NCBI RefSeq assembly: GCF_002843175.1
Contig: NZ_PJEO01000016.1
Span: 157,711 to 221,710, forward strand
Length of the DNA stretch: 64,000 nt
Direction of reading: 5' to 3'
DNA from: Confluentibacter flavum
Lineage (GTDB): Bacteria > Bacteroidota > Bacteroidia > Flavobacteriales > Flavobacteriaceae
The notes under the pieces were generated by a model. The model was not told where the DNA came from, did not search any database, and saw only the letters and a program-made list of their open reading frames with translations. Made by a program: the position numbers and the translations under genes. Positions 17,905 through 26,670 of this stretch are shown piece after piece; within the stretch, counting starts at the first letter, position 1; each line of letters starts with the position of its first letter.

Positions 17905-18236
17905 GAAAAGCATCCATATATTACAACGAAATAGTTGCAGGTATTCTCACAGAAACTGATGATGGTGATTACCTGTTTGAATACACTAACAATTACATTA
18001 AAAATTATAGCAGTCAATTTATAACCTTTTCAATGCCAGTTAGAACAGAGCGTTACAAAAGCAATCGTTTATTTCCGTTTTTTGAAGGTTTAATTCCCGA
18101 AGGTTGGCTCTTAAGCATTGCCACTAAAAATTGGAAATTAAACCCTAACGATCGTATGGGTTTATTACTTGCTTGTTGCCAAAACTGCATAGGAGCCGTT
18201 AGTGTACAACCAATAATAGAAGACAATGAAGCATAA
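17901..18236 (+). CDS. hipS: HipS-like protein (HipA N-terminal subdomain as a separate gene)
   Basis: A 111-residue protein matching the small N-terminal subdomain of HipA kinases (FITFSMPVRTERY, then FFEGLIPEG and GLLLACCQNCIGAVSV). In three-gene HipBST systems this subdomain is a free protein, HipS, which acts as the antitoxin for the separate kinase HipT. It overlaps hipB by 4 bp and the kinase gene by 11 bp, so the three are one operon. Because each gene has its own start and the frames overlap cleanly, I read this as a genuine split arrangement and not a broken hipA. Confidence 0.82.
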   Translation: MRKASIYYNEIVAGILTETDDGDYLFEYTNNYIKNYSSQFITFSMPVRTERYKSNRLFPFFEGLIPEGWLLSIATKNWKLNPNDRMGLLLACCQNCIGAVSVQPIIEDNEA

Positions 18237-19164
18237 TTGTTTATACTGCTACAAACCACTTGACCATGAAACAGACTTTCATAAAGCATGTAGCTTGTCT
18301 TTTTTTGGAACAGAAACACCCCCTAAACTAGAATATTCATTAGACCAAATGTCCGAACTCGCAAAGGACGTTATTGAACGCAGTGTCGCTGTTCCAGGCG
18401 TACAGCCGAAATTATCTCTGTCAATAGTAAATGATATGACCCAAAATACCAACTTTCGATTAACAGTTGTTGGAGCTTTAGGCGGAAATTTCATTTTTAA
18501 ACCCCCATCAAAAGACTATCCCGATATGCCTCAAAATGAACATGTAACCATGCGTATTGCAGAAGCCTTTGGTATACAGACAGTCAAGTCTAGTTTAATT
18601 CGTTTGCAGTCTGGAGAGTTATCTTATATTACAAAACGCATTGATAGAACAGATGATAATGAAAAGATTCATATGCTTGATATGTTTCAAATTACCGAAG
18701 CATTTGACAAATACAAAAGCTCCATGGAGAAAATTGGGAAAGCTTTAGGCTTGTATTCAAGTAATACAGTATTGGATAAAATTTTCTTTTTTGAATTAGC
18801 AGTATTTAGTTTCCTAACTGGCAATAATGATATGCATCTTAAAAACTTCTCGATGATACAGTCTAATTCTGGCTGGTTATTATCCCCTGCCTATGACTTG
18901 CTGAATGTAACCATAGTAAACCCTGATGATAAAGAAGAAATGGCGTTGACTATTGAAGGTAAAAAAAGCAAGCTTACACGTTCTAATTTTGAAGCTCTAG
19001 GTCAAAGCTTAAATTTGACCAATAAACAAATCGCTGGTGTTTTTAATCGTTTTAATAAAAAGAAAAGCATTGTTATAAAATGGATTAAAAACTCATTTTT
19101 ATCAGATGATATGAAGGTCAGGTATATTGAGTTAGTATTACAGCGTTATACAAAAATCGAATAA
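18226..19164 (+). CDS. hipT: HipT/HipA-type serine/threonine kinase toxin
   Basis: A 312-residue kinase lacking the HipA N-terminal subdomain, which is encoded just upstream. The P-loop region GVQPKLSLS (58-66) has Ser64 and Ser66 as candidate autophosphorylation sites, recalling the double-serine motif of HipT. GGNFIFKPP gives the ATP-binding Lys92, GNNDMHLKN the catalytic Asp202 and Asn207, and SPAYDLL the metal-binding Asp224. Known enzymes of the group phosphorylate aminoacyl-tRNA synthetases (HipA on GltX, HipT on TrpS) and stop translation; the target here is unknown. An extra N-terminal motif, CLYCYKPL with His19 and Cys22, could bind zinc; such heads occur in Bacteroidota HipA proteins, as I recall. 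Confidence 0.85.
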   Translation: MKHNCLYCYKPLDHETDFHKACSLSFFGTETPPKLEYSLDQMSELAKDVIERSVAVPGVQPKLSLSIVNDMTQNTNFRLTVVGALGGNFIFKPPSKDYPDMPQNEHVTMRIAEAFGIQTVKSSLIRLQSGELSYITKRIDRTDDNEKIHMLDMFQITEAFDKYKSSMEKIGKALGLYSSNTVLDKIFFFELAVFSFLTGNNDMHLKNFSMIQSNSGWLLSPAYDLLNVTIVNPDDKEEMALTIEGKKSKLTRSNFEALGQSLNLTNKQIAGVFNRFNKKKSIVIKWIKNSFLSDDMKVRYIELVLQRYTKIE

Positions 19165-19226
19165 ATTTGTTATCTAAATTTTATTTAAAAGCATAAAAAT
19201 ACTTTTAAGTAGTGGATAAACAGAAC

Positions 19227-19403
19227 CTATAACAATGCCTTTTTATAAGCTTCTAAAGATTCTCTTTTATAAAGGAAAGCATTTCCTTTTTTTATGAATT
19301 TTAATTTTCCAGAATTTCTTATATGAGCCAACTCACAATCTTGAATTTTAAGAAATTCCTTGGCTTCTTTACTTGTTAAATTTTGCTCATCCCTCGACTT
19401 CAT
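19227..19403 (-). CDS. Small HTH (excisionase/MerR-like) protein
   Basis: A 58-residue open frame from an ATG at 19401-19403 to a TAG at 19227-19229. The sequence has the shape of short HTH_17 excisionase-like proteins: LTSKEAKEFLKI (first helices), IRNSGKLKFIKKGNAFLYKRESLEAY (recognition helix and wing). It starts 29 bp after the 172-residue gene and is the last gene of the minus-strand defence operon. It may act as the operon's regulator or as an excisionase of the island; position favours the former, family resemblance the latter. Confidence 0.6.
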   Translation of the reverse strand: MKSRDEQNLTSKEAKEFLKIQDCELAHIRNSGKLKFIKKGNAFLYKRESLEAYKKALL

Positions 19404-19432
19404 CTTTTTTACCTTTTCTTATTTTTAAGATT

Positions 19433-19951
19433 TCAGAGGTTTATATCAAGTATCATATTCAAAAATGAAGTCGGTTGAAGAAAATAGTTTGGGTTTTCCT
19501 CTAATTTTTCCTTTATCAAAATCAATCCTCCATTGGTATAAGATTCCATTGTTTTGATTAAAGATTTTACTGCTTCATCTTCTTCCAATTCCCCTTTTTC
19601 AAGTGCAATTAAGTCTATGTCCGTTTCTGCTACAAGTGCAATAAACATATTTTCTTGTAAGTTGGTAAAGTCTTGTCGTGTTGTCACAGTTGATTTGCTG
19701 CCCCAATACTGAATATGATGACTAAAATCCGTTTTCTTTTCCCCATCAGCGATTGGAGCAAATTCATTATTGTAAAGTCCTAAAAAGAAAGCATACATAT
19801 ATAGTTCATAGTTAGTGCTGAAATGCTTACCAAAGTTAATTTTCTTCTCACCTTCTGCCCCAAATTTTTGAGAAAGTGATATAAATAAGTCTTTATGAAC
19901 CTCACTGTATTTTGGGATTTTAGTTTTCCATTTTTCAAATAGATTCTTCAT
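19433..19951 (-). CDS. Uncharacterised 172-residue protein of the sulfur-defence operon
   Basis: No established domain is recognised. It is soluble and mainly helical, with a distinctive core NYELYMYAFFLGLYNNE and a conserved-looking HHIQYWGSK; the C-terminal part (NGGLILIKEKLEENPNYF) is amphipathic. I recall similar proteins next to DUF4007 and DndD-like genes in Bacteroidota, but not a tested function. It begins 1 bp after the DndD-like gene stop, so it is tightly coupled to that ATPase, and a role as its partner is the best guess. It is too long for DndE (about 110-130 residues) and I see no DndE-like signature. Confidence 0.75.
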   Translation of the reverse strand: MKNLFEKWKTKIPKYSEVHKDLFISLSQKFGAEGEKKINFGKHFSTNYELYMYAFFLGLYNNEFAPIADGEKKTDFSHHIQYWGSKSTVTTRQDFTNLQENMFIALVAETDIDLIALEKGELEEDEAVKSLIKTMESYTNGGLILIKEKLEENPNYFLQPTSFLNMILDINL

Positions 19952-19952
19952 A

Positions 19953-22139
19953 TTATAATGAGTTTACTTCAGTATTAATAGTTGATAATTCTCTTTTATC
20001 AAATGGTCTTTCTAATTTGACCCAAAAAGCCTTATTCCGCTTTATAGAATTAAATTCTTCTTTGATAAATAGATCTTTAATTGTACCATCAGAATTTTTA
20101 ATTGAACCAATGAAGTCTTTTAGGAGTATAATTTTTTGATTTGAAGTATCATTAATTAGATTTAAAAAATCTCCTGTCTTAGTTTCTCCAAAAGAAGAGG
20201 TTGGTGCATCAAATATCATTGGATAGGTTTCATCCCTAACTTCGTTAGCAAGTTCTGAAATTGCCAGCAAAATAGAAATATTCATCGAAGTTCGGACAGC
20301 CGTACCTGGAACAAAGTATCTGCCGCCTGACTCTAAAAGTGAAACTTCAATTTTTATTCTATCGCCACCAATTTTCTTTTTTGAAAATTTAATCTGTCCT
20401 GTAAATGCTTCAACATTAATTTGATTTAAATATTTATTTGATTTACTCTCTAGCTTGTCAATAAATTCTTCAAATTTCTTTTCTTTAGTTTGGATAAATA
20501 TTGTTTCAATATGTCGCATGAGATCTCTTGTTTTTAACAAGAATGAACTGGCAGAATTTAGATCAATCTTATCTTTTTCATCTTGTTTTAACTTGATTTG
20601 GCTTTGAATATCTTGAAACTTTGTATTCAGTTTATAATAGTCTTCATTAATAGACTTCAAGTCTTCTTGCCAAAAGGTATAATTCTTAAATACATTTAAC
20701 AATTCAGATTCATTAGCGATTGTTGAATTACCTAATATTCGATTTCTATCCTCCTTTTCTTTTTCTAAAAGTTCCTCAAGTTCCCTCTTTTCTTTTTCTC
20801 GTTCATTAATCAACTCAAATTTGTCTTTAATGTCAGATTTAATTGATCTTAGGTTTTTAAGATTGTCTTCATGACTAACGCTCAAATTCTCAAGCCTATT
20901 GGTATAATCAAACTTAAATAATGGCTCATTTTTTTCAGATTCACTTTCTTTAACAACTTGACTTTCCAAATAGGATTTTAGCCTTTCCATCATAAAATTA
21001 TAGGCTTTAATTTCTTCTTCCGAGCCTTTTGCGTGGGCAGGTCTATTACAAACTTTACAAATTTTCTCTTTGAGCATTTCCTCCATATGCGATTTTGATG
21101 GTACACCAATTGGAAGAGGAACGGCATTATTTAATAATTCTGCCTTGGCTTTCCTCTCTCCTTCTTTAAAGCCTAAATGTTTGTCATATTCAGATTGTAA
21201 CTCTCTATGCATTATACTGTGGGAAGACACTTTATCCGCAAATTTTTTATGGAAAGGTTCGAAATTCACTAAAATCCAATTTTCATCAAAAAGTGATGTA
21301 GTGAAATTGTAGTCAATTATTCTATCTGATAATGAAATTTTATTTTCAATATTTTCTATTCTTGTATTTATTGTTTGAAGTATTTGGGCATTATTAGCAT
21401 ACTTTTCGGCTTCTTTAATATTTTTTTCTAATTTGTTTTTTTCTTCTTCAGTACTATTAAGATGAATCTTTAATCTGTCTCTTTCTCTATGGAGTTGCAT
21501 TATTTCTCCTTCTAATAAATCATAAGCTCTTTGATTTTGTTGATTTTGCCTTGTCGATTGCTCAACAGCTTTTTCAGCCTTATCTCTTAAGAATAAACCT
21601 TTTTCAGTATATTTTTCATAGTGTCTAGCATCTGAAAAGAGGTTTATTAAATTGGCTAAAGCTTCGTCATTGTCAAAAATATTAAGTTTAGTTTCACCTT
21701 TGAACATTGAATACTTCCGAATTTGAAATGGAAAAACTCTATCAAGTAAATTTTGTGCGTTTTTCGGTATTCTTTCTCCTGTATTTTTATCTTTTTCTTC
21801 ACCCTCGAAAACAACAACTGAAGTTTCAACATCATTATTCAATTTTTTTTTAACTGTAAAACTTCTTGTAATCTTAGATTCAGTATCATATTGTTCAACA
21901 ATCATTGAGACGCTTACCTTAAAGCTATCACCTGAACTTATTTCATTAAGTTTTTTAGCTGATATTAAATTGATTACATCAATAAAATTACCATTAAATA
22001 ACCATTCAACCGCTTCAAAAAACTTAGTTTTCCCTTCATTATTTTCACCTAAAATAATGTTTAGGCCATCCTCAAACGGGAATGAATTTACACTATGGTA
22101 ACAAAGATAATTCTCTATTTGTATCTTTTTAATAATCAT
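19953..22139 (-). CDS. DndD/Rad50-like SMC-type ATPase with zinc hook
   Basis: A 728-residue SMC-like ATPase. The Walker A motif GENNEGKT is at residues 31-38 after the typical opening IKKIQIENYLCY; long coiled coils fill about 180-360 and 380-560, separated by a CKVCNRPA zinc-hook (Cys361, Cys364); the Walker B region YPMIFDAPTSSFG lies at 639-651. This layout matches DndD of DNA phosphorothioation systems and Rad50/SbcC. DndD is an ATPase thought to open or bind DNA for sulfur insertion. The cysteine desulfurase and PP-loop enzyme in the same operon favour DndD over general repair. It overlaps the preceding 76-residue gene by 4 bp (ATGA). Confidence 0.82.
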   Translation of the reverse strand: MIIKKIQIENYLCYHSVNSFPFEDGLNIILGENNEGKTKFFEAVEWLFNGNFIDVINLISAKKLNEISSGDSFKVSVSMIVEQYDTESKITRSFTVKKKLNNDVETSVVVFEGEEKDKNTGERIPKNAQNLLDRVFPFQIRKYSMFKGETKLNIFDNDEALANLINLFSDARHYEKYTEKGLFLRDKAEKAVEQSTRQNQQNQRAYDLLEGEIMQLHRERDRLKIHLNSTEEEKNKLEKNIKEAEKYANNAQILQTINTRIENIENKISLSDRIIDYNFTTSLFDENWILVNFEPFHKKFADKVSSHSIMHRELQSEYDKHLGFKEGERKAKAELLNNAVPLPIGVPSKSHMEEMLKEKICKVCNRPAHAKGSEEEIKAYNFMMERLKSYLESQVVKESESEKNEPLFKFDYTNRLENLSVSHEDNLKNLRSIKSDIKDKFELINEREKEKRELEELLEKEKEDRNRILGNSTIANESELLNVFKNYTFWQEDLKSINEDYYKLNTKFQDIQSQIKLKQDEKDKIDLNSASSFLLKTRDLMRHIETIFIQTKEKKFEEFIDKLESKSNKYLNQINVEAFTGQIKFSKKKIGGDRIKIEVSLLESGGRYFVPGTAVRTSMNISILLAISELANEVRDETYPMIFDAPTSSFGETKTGDFLNLINDTSNQKIILLKDFIGSIKNSDGTIKDLFIKEEFNSIKRNKAFWVKLERPFDKRELSTINTEVNSL

Positions 22140-22366
22140 ATTGCAGTATTTAAAAACTGAAGAACACTGTTTCTTAATTCATTATCTGAGGCAGTGGGCG
22201 ATTTTTCTAAGCCTTCTACGATCAATGCAATTGCCTTAACAATAGGTTTATCTGAGTTTAATGCTTCCCTTACCGTATTAGGGAGTTCTTCTTTTTTAAG
22301 TTCATACTTGGATTCAAGTAACTCGTGGGTTAAAAAACTTTTGAGTATATCGTCTTTTCTTGCCAT
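22136..22366 (-). CDS. Uncharacterised 76-residue protein of the defence operon
   Basis: A short, charged, probably helical protein with no recognised domain (KKEELPNTVREALNSDKPIVKAIALIVEGLEK in the middle). It is kept as real because it fits exactly between its neighbours: 10 bp after the helicase gene and overlapping the DndD-like start by 4 bp. Such small partners often bridge an ATPase and its effector, but nothing in the sequence shows what it binds. Confidence 0.7.
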   Translation of the reverse strand: MARKDDILKSFLTHELLESKYELKKEELPNTVREALNSDKPIVKAIALIVEGLEKSPTASDNELRNSVLQFLNTAI

Positions 22367-22376
22367 AAGAATATTA

Positions 22377-24584
22377 TTATAAATCGTTTAGGTTCAAATT
22401 ATAGTAGTCCAAAATATTTTTAAGCGTTTCGTAAGTATCGGTTTTATTCATTGCTAAATTAGCAAAGTCGACTACTCGTTCAAGTTCTTTCCCTACTAAA
22501 CCTCTTTCCATTTCAAACGTATTTTCTTCACCCCCGACTTCGGGAACTACTACTAAATCGTGAATAGTCGCATGAATTTTATCTTTGTGCAATCGCAAAA
22601 CCCTACCTCTTCTTTGGATAAATTGCCTTGGATTTCCAGTACTAGCACAAAATATGGCTAGTTCGGAACGAGGTACGTCAACACCTTCATCCAAACATTT
22701 CATTGAGGTCAAAACGTGAATTTTTCCATCTTCATAGTTCTTTAAGATATCCTCCCGGTTTTCTGAATTAGCTGTAAATTGTTTCACCATCACGGAATCA
22801 TCTGTATTGCTAACCGCTTTTGTGTATTCATTTATCAATCTATTTTCATCATCCGTTTCAACACTAAAATCTGTTTCGTCAAAATTTGCTTCTATGCCCT
22901 CAGGAACATATATCAATGTATATTTCAGATTCTTGCGTTTATCAAATTCACTTCTTAGAATCGCTTTGAATGCTTCTAATTTATTGGCTGCTTTGTGAAT
23001 GATTCGTTTTCTTTCTAGGAGTTTCTTTTCAATTTCAGGAGTACTTCTGAAATTGCCAGTTTCTTTATCAAATAAGCCCATTCGTAACAGTTGGAGAGAA
23101 AGTTCCTTGTATTTTTCCATCTCTTGGTCTGTTAGCTTTACAATGTGAGGATGATAGGTGTATTTACACAACCAACCAATATTCAACGCTTCTTCCATTG
23201 AATACGAAACAATATAAGGCGGCTCATCATTGAAAAACTCTTGAATGGCTTGATTACCTGCCTCATCAAATTTTCTGTGTGGCGTTGCAGATAATCCAAT
23301 TCGTTTTTCAAGTTGGATATTTGGCAACAATCTTAAATGTCCTTGCGAACCTAAGTTGTGCGTTTCATCAGCAATTAAAATAGTGTCTTTAGGAAGTTGC
23401 GTAAAGTAGCTTTGAAACTTAGGTCTTGGTAATGAAGCATAAGTAACAATGACGATATACGAAGTGTCAATCAGTTTTGAAGCGGTATTGAAAAACGCAA
23501 GATTCTTATCCCAATTCTCTTTTGAACTGACCGTAATAATGTTTTTAAAATTGAATTTGGCACATTCATTTTTCCATTGTTCAACCAACGCTGTTGTTGG
23601 TACTGTAATAATCGCTCTATAAATTCCTGTTTTTTTGTATTCGTTCAGCAGGCAGTTGAGGGAAGTAATCGTTTTACCTGTTCCTGTTGCCATTGCAAAC
23701 ATTCCCTTGTAATTATTGGCTACCCAACTGTTGTAAGCATTAATCTGATATTCTCTTGGGCCTTCTGAATATGGGAATTTTGGAGTTCGTCTAATAATCT
23801 CAATTTCACTAAAAAGCTTGGTAATTGTTTTTTTGAGCTTGGGGTTTGAAATCAAACTCTGCTTTTTCCTTAGTAGTTGTTCTTCCTGCACTAACAATTC
23901 ATTGATATCCTTTTTACCAAATCTGTCTTTTAGTACAACTTCAATGTCACTAACGGAGATATATTCAACATCTTCATCTTTTTCAGTAAAATAGTCGTCA
24001 ATTAATTTAAGTTGCTTTCTGATAAGCTTATTTGACCTGCCATTTTCCCAACTCAAAAAAGCTTCAAGTTGTTCTATGTTTTCAGAAAGTCCATAATAGG
24101 TAAAATTGCAAGATGCTTGATAGCCGACAGCATCTTGACCATCACTAAAAACCCCTGATTTATAATGTGCTATTCCCTTTCCGTTTTTGGGCTTGACAAC
24201 TTTTATCTCAATTCTCTTTTCAGAAATGAGATAAGCCAAACATTCAAAAAAGTGTGTGTCATATTCATCAAGAACTCTACCTAGCGAAACAATATCGGTT
24301 AAATCAAACACTCTTATTTCATTGGGATTTTCTTCTACTCGGGAAATTGCTTCTTTATCCTTTGCCGAAAGCAAATGATTGATAACCATTTTCATTTTGC
24401 CACCTTTGCTGATAAAAGTTGCGAAACCAACAGAAAGCAGATTGATAGCGGAAGAACTGAAATAACCCAACAACAAACTAAACTCATTGCTATTGGCTAA
24501 TCCGTCCAAATAGAATTGCAAGGGTTCGTTTTCTGAACCAGTTTTGTAATCTCTATCTAATGACCAATCGCAATCTTTAAGCAT
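22377..24584 (-). CDS. PLD-family nuclease fused to DEAD/DEAH helicase
   Basis: A 735-residue putative restriction effector. The N-terminal part (about 1-200) resembles the phospholipase-D nuclease fold, with a single HxK motif (His140-Tyr-Lys142) and Asn160 in ASCNFT; such domains dimerise to form a DNA-cleaving site. The superfamily 2 helicase follows: Walker A ATGTGKTI at 299-306, DETH at 406-409, SATPHR after it, and motif VI QFIQRRGRVLR near 655. The combination is typical of DNA-translocating restriction enzymes, including those reported with phosphorothioation systems. It overlaps the upstream cysteine desulfurase by 8 bp, tying restriction to sulfur chemistry. That it cuts unmodified DNA is inferred from this context. 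Confidence 0.85.
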   Translation of the reverse strand: MLKDCDWSLDRDYKTGSENEPLQFYLDGLANSNEFSLLLGYFSSSAINLLSVGFATFISKGGKMKMVINHLLSAKDKEAISRVEENPNEIRVFDLTDIVSLGRVLDEYDTHFFECLAYLISEKRIEIKVVKPKNGKGIAHYKSGVFSDGQDAVGYQASCNFTYYGLSENIEQLEAFLSWENGRSNKLIRKQLKLIDDYFTEKDEDVEYISVSDIEVVLKDRFGKKDINELLVQEEQLLRKKQSLISNPKLKKTITKLFSEIEIIRRTPKFPYSEGPREYQINAYNSWVANNYKGMFAMATGTGKTITSLNCLLNEYKKTGIYRAIITVPTTALVEQWKNECAKFNFKNIITVSSKENWDKNLAFFNTASKLIDTSYIVIVTYASLPRPKFQSYFTQLPKDTILIADETHNLGSQGHLRLLPNIQLEKRIGLSATPHRKFDEAGNQAIQEFFNDEPPYIVSYSMEEALNIGWLCKYTYHPHIVKLTDQEMEKYKELSLQLLRMGLFDKETGNFRSTPEIEKKLLERKRIIHKAANKLEAFKAILRSEFDKRKNLKYTLIYVPEGIEANFDETDFSVETDDENRLINEYTKAVSNTDDSVMVKQFTANSENREDILKNYEDGKIHVLTSMKCLDEGVDVPRSELAIFCASTGNPRQFIQRRGRVLRLHKDKIHATIHDLVVVPEVGGEENTFEMERGLVGKELERVVDFANLAMNKTDTYETLKNILDYYNLNLNDL

Positions 24585-25719
24585 AATTAAAATTTGGTTG
24601 TGTAAGTTCTTTTATTTTTTGAATCACAGTTTCGACATCTTCTATTGTGTTGAATTTACCTAGTGAAAATCGTAATGATGCAAAAGCATCATCATCACTT
24701 AATCCCATAGCTTTCAAAACGTGTGAGGGCTCAACAACTGCTGATGAACAAGCAGAGCCATTGGAGATTGCAATATTTTTCATTCTGCCAATCAAAACAT
24801 TGGCATCCTGTCCTTTGAAACAAATGTTGGCCGTGTTGTAAATTCTATTTTGTGAAACACTATTTAGAGAAGTGTTAGGTAGCTTTAGTAATTCTGCTTC
24901 CAAACGATCTCTCAATTCAGAAATAGTATTTTGATTCTGTGTCATTTCTTGATTGGCTAATTCACAAGCTTTTGACAAAGCAATAATTCCAGGAACATTT
25001 AATGTTCCACTTCTTAAACCTTGTTCGTGACCACCTCCGTGAATTTGTGAGGTGAGTTTTGTTTTATTTCTTACATACAAGGCTCCGATTCCTTTTGGAG
25101 CATACATTTTATGGCCACTAAAGCAAAGTAAATCAATGCCTAAATCATTAACATCAATCTCTAATTTACCGACCGCTTGTGTGGCATCTGTCATAAATAA
25201 AGCCCCCATGTCGTGAGCTATGGTTGCAATTTCTTTAATGGGTTGAATTACTCCAGTTTCGTTATTGACATACATTACAGAAACTAAAATAGTATCGGGT
25301 CGGATGGCTTTTTGAAGTTCTGCTAAATCAATCAAACCACTTTGTAAAACTGACAAAAAAGTAACTTCAAAACCTTTTCGTTTTAAGTCTTTGCAAGTGT
25401 CTAAAACCGCTTTGTGTTCAGTTGAAACCGTGATGATGTGTTTTCCTTTATTAGAATAGCTTTCTGCAACTCCTTTAATGGCAATATTGCTAGCTTCGGT
25501 TGCTCCACTTGTAAAAATAAGTTCATTTGAATCTGCATTGATAAAATCAGCTATTTGTTCACGAGCTTGTTTTACTTTTTCATTAATGCTTTGACCAAAA
25601 TGGTGGGTGCTGCTTGGATTGGCGAAGTTGTCTTGTAAAAAAGGCAACATTGCATCAAGCACCCTTGGGTCGATGGGGGTGGTGGAGTTGTTGTCGAGAA
25701 ATTTAACTTTAGAGTTCAA
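24577..25719 (-). CDS. Cysteine desulfurase (IscS/NifS/DndA type)
   Basis: A 380-residue PLP enzyme that converts cysteine to alanine and holds the sulfur as a persulfide. The PLP-binding lysine is Lys204 (FSGHKMYAPKG) and the catalytic cysteine is Cys324 (SNGSACSSAVVEPSHV). The opening LDNNSTTPIDPRVLDAML is typical of the family. General sulfur-cluster enzymes look alike, but its place inside an operon with a PAPS-reductase-like protein and a DndD-like ATPase points to DndA: sulfur supply for DNA modification and assembly of the partner's iron-sulfur cluster. It starts 11 bp after the PIN-like gene and overlaps the helicase gene by 8 bp. Confidence 0.93.
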   Translation of the reverse strand: MNSKVKFLDNNSTTPIDPRVLDAMLPFLQDNFANPSSTHHFGQSINEKVKQAREQIADFINADSNELIFTSGATEASNIAIKGVAESYSNKGKHIITVSTEHKAVLDTCKDLKRKGFEVTFLSVLQSGLIDLAELQKAIRPDTILVSVMYVNNETGVIQPIKEIATIAHDMGALFMTDATQAVGKLEIDVNDLGIDLLCFSGHKMYAPKGIGALYVRNKTKLTSQIHGGGHEQGLRSGTLNVPGIIALSKACELANQEMTQNQNTISELRDRLEAELLKLPNTSLNSVSQNRIYNTANICFKGQDANVLIGRMKNIAISNGSACSSAVVEPSHVLKAMGLSDDDAFASLRFSLGKFNTIEDVETVIQKIKELTQPNFNYA

Positions 25720-25730
25720 GGCTTCAATTA

Positions 25731-26666
25731 TTAACTAGCTATTAAATCATTCCATTTATAAATTCTTTGGGCTTCTATTAATCTATTTGTCCTTTTTATT
25801 TTTTCTAATAGAGTTTCAGATTGATTATTTGACTCAATCTGAAAAACTGAATAATATTGTTTTATGATTTCAAACAATTCTTTGCATTTGGTTTTATTAA
25901 CTTCAAAATATTCAAAATAAGATTGAATGTTTTGAAGCTCTAGCTTTTGAAGTTTATTTATCAAGTCTTTTAGTTTGAAGGCAATCTCCTTTTTAGACTT
26001 TATAAAAGCACCATTCACTTTTTCATTATGAAATTTTACTAAGCGTTCTTTGAGCAAGGCAACTTCAATAGCATATTGGGAATAAAGTTCGCTTAAAACT
26101 CTGTTCAGTTGACTTTTATTAAAATCATCATCTAACCAGTAAATTAGAATTAAAAAATCTACGGTATCTTTTATTTGACCTATTTGTTGAAACTCAAAAT
26201 ACCCTGAAAAAAAATCTTTAGCTGGATAATCGTCGGTATAGAAAAAAACTTTTTTCTCATCAAGCCTGCTCAGATATAAGGCATATGCGGTGGAGCATAA
26301 TTCACCATTTATTTTCTTGGTGTATCCAACCTGATTTTTAATTTGCTCATAGTACTCATTTCCTAGTTCGCTTATCATTTCTGCACTTCTATTCTTTTTA
26401 CCTCTAAAAAAACTAAGCTTTTGATCAATTTCCTTTCTTATTCCTCCAATCCTACTTGAATCAGAAAACTTGGATAATCCACTTTTTAATCTATCATTGA
26501 CATTTACTTGAATCTCCTTAAAAACAAGTTCATCAATAAGAATTTCAATAGGTTTTGACTTCTTTAATTCTAATGATTTAATCTTTTTTAATAAGAAATC
26601 GTCTTCATCAATATGAATGAGATTAATCACAGTACAGGCATCCAATAAACAACATACATTTCCCAT
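25731..26666 (-). CDS. PIN-like nuclease domain protein with helical C-terminus
   Basis: A 311-residue protein. The N-terminal 180 residues have the spacing of a PIN nuclease: CLLDACTVINLI with Asp9, a middle Glu in NGELCSTAYALYLS, and a late VFFYTDDYPAKDFF acidic pair. PIN domains are metal-dependent RNases or DNases. The C-terminal 120 residues are lysine- and glutamate-rich and probably coiled coil. It starts 4 bp after the AAA ATPase gene, and the two may work as a nuclease with its motor or sensor. The PIN call rests on motif spacing only; a role as effector or regulator is unproven. Confidence 0.6.
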   Translation of the reverse strand: MGNVCCLLDACTVINLIHIDEDDFLLKKIKSLELKKSKPIEILIDELVFKEIQVNVNDRLKSGLSKFSDSSRIGGIRKEIDQKLSFFRGKKNRSAEMISELGNEYYEQIKNQVGYTKKINGELCSTAYALYLSRLDEKKVFFYTDDYPAKDFFSGYFEFQQIGQIKDTVDFLILIYWLDDDFNKSQLNRVLSELYSQYAIEVALLKERLVKFHNEKVNGAFIKSKKEIAFKLKDLINKLQKLELQNIQSYFEYFEVNKTKCKELFEIIKQYYSVFQIESNNQSETLLEKIKRTNRLIEAQRIYKWNDLIAS

Positions 26667-26670
26667 AACA

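Noticed and set aside
17901..19164. A hipA gene broken by a frameshift
   Set aside because: Two separate starts with a clean 11-bp overlap and the known HipBST gene order favour a genuine three-gene system.
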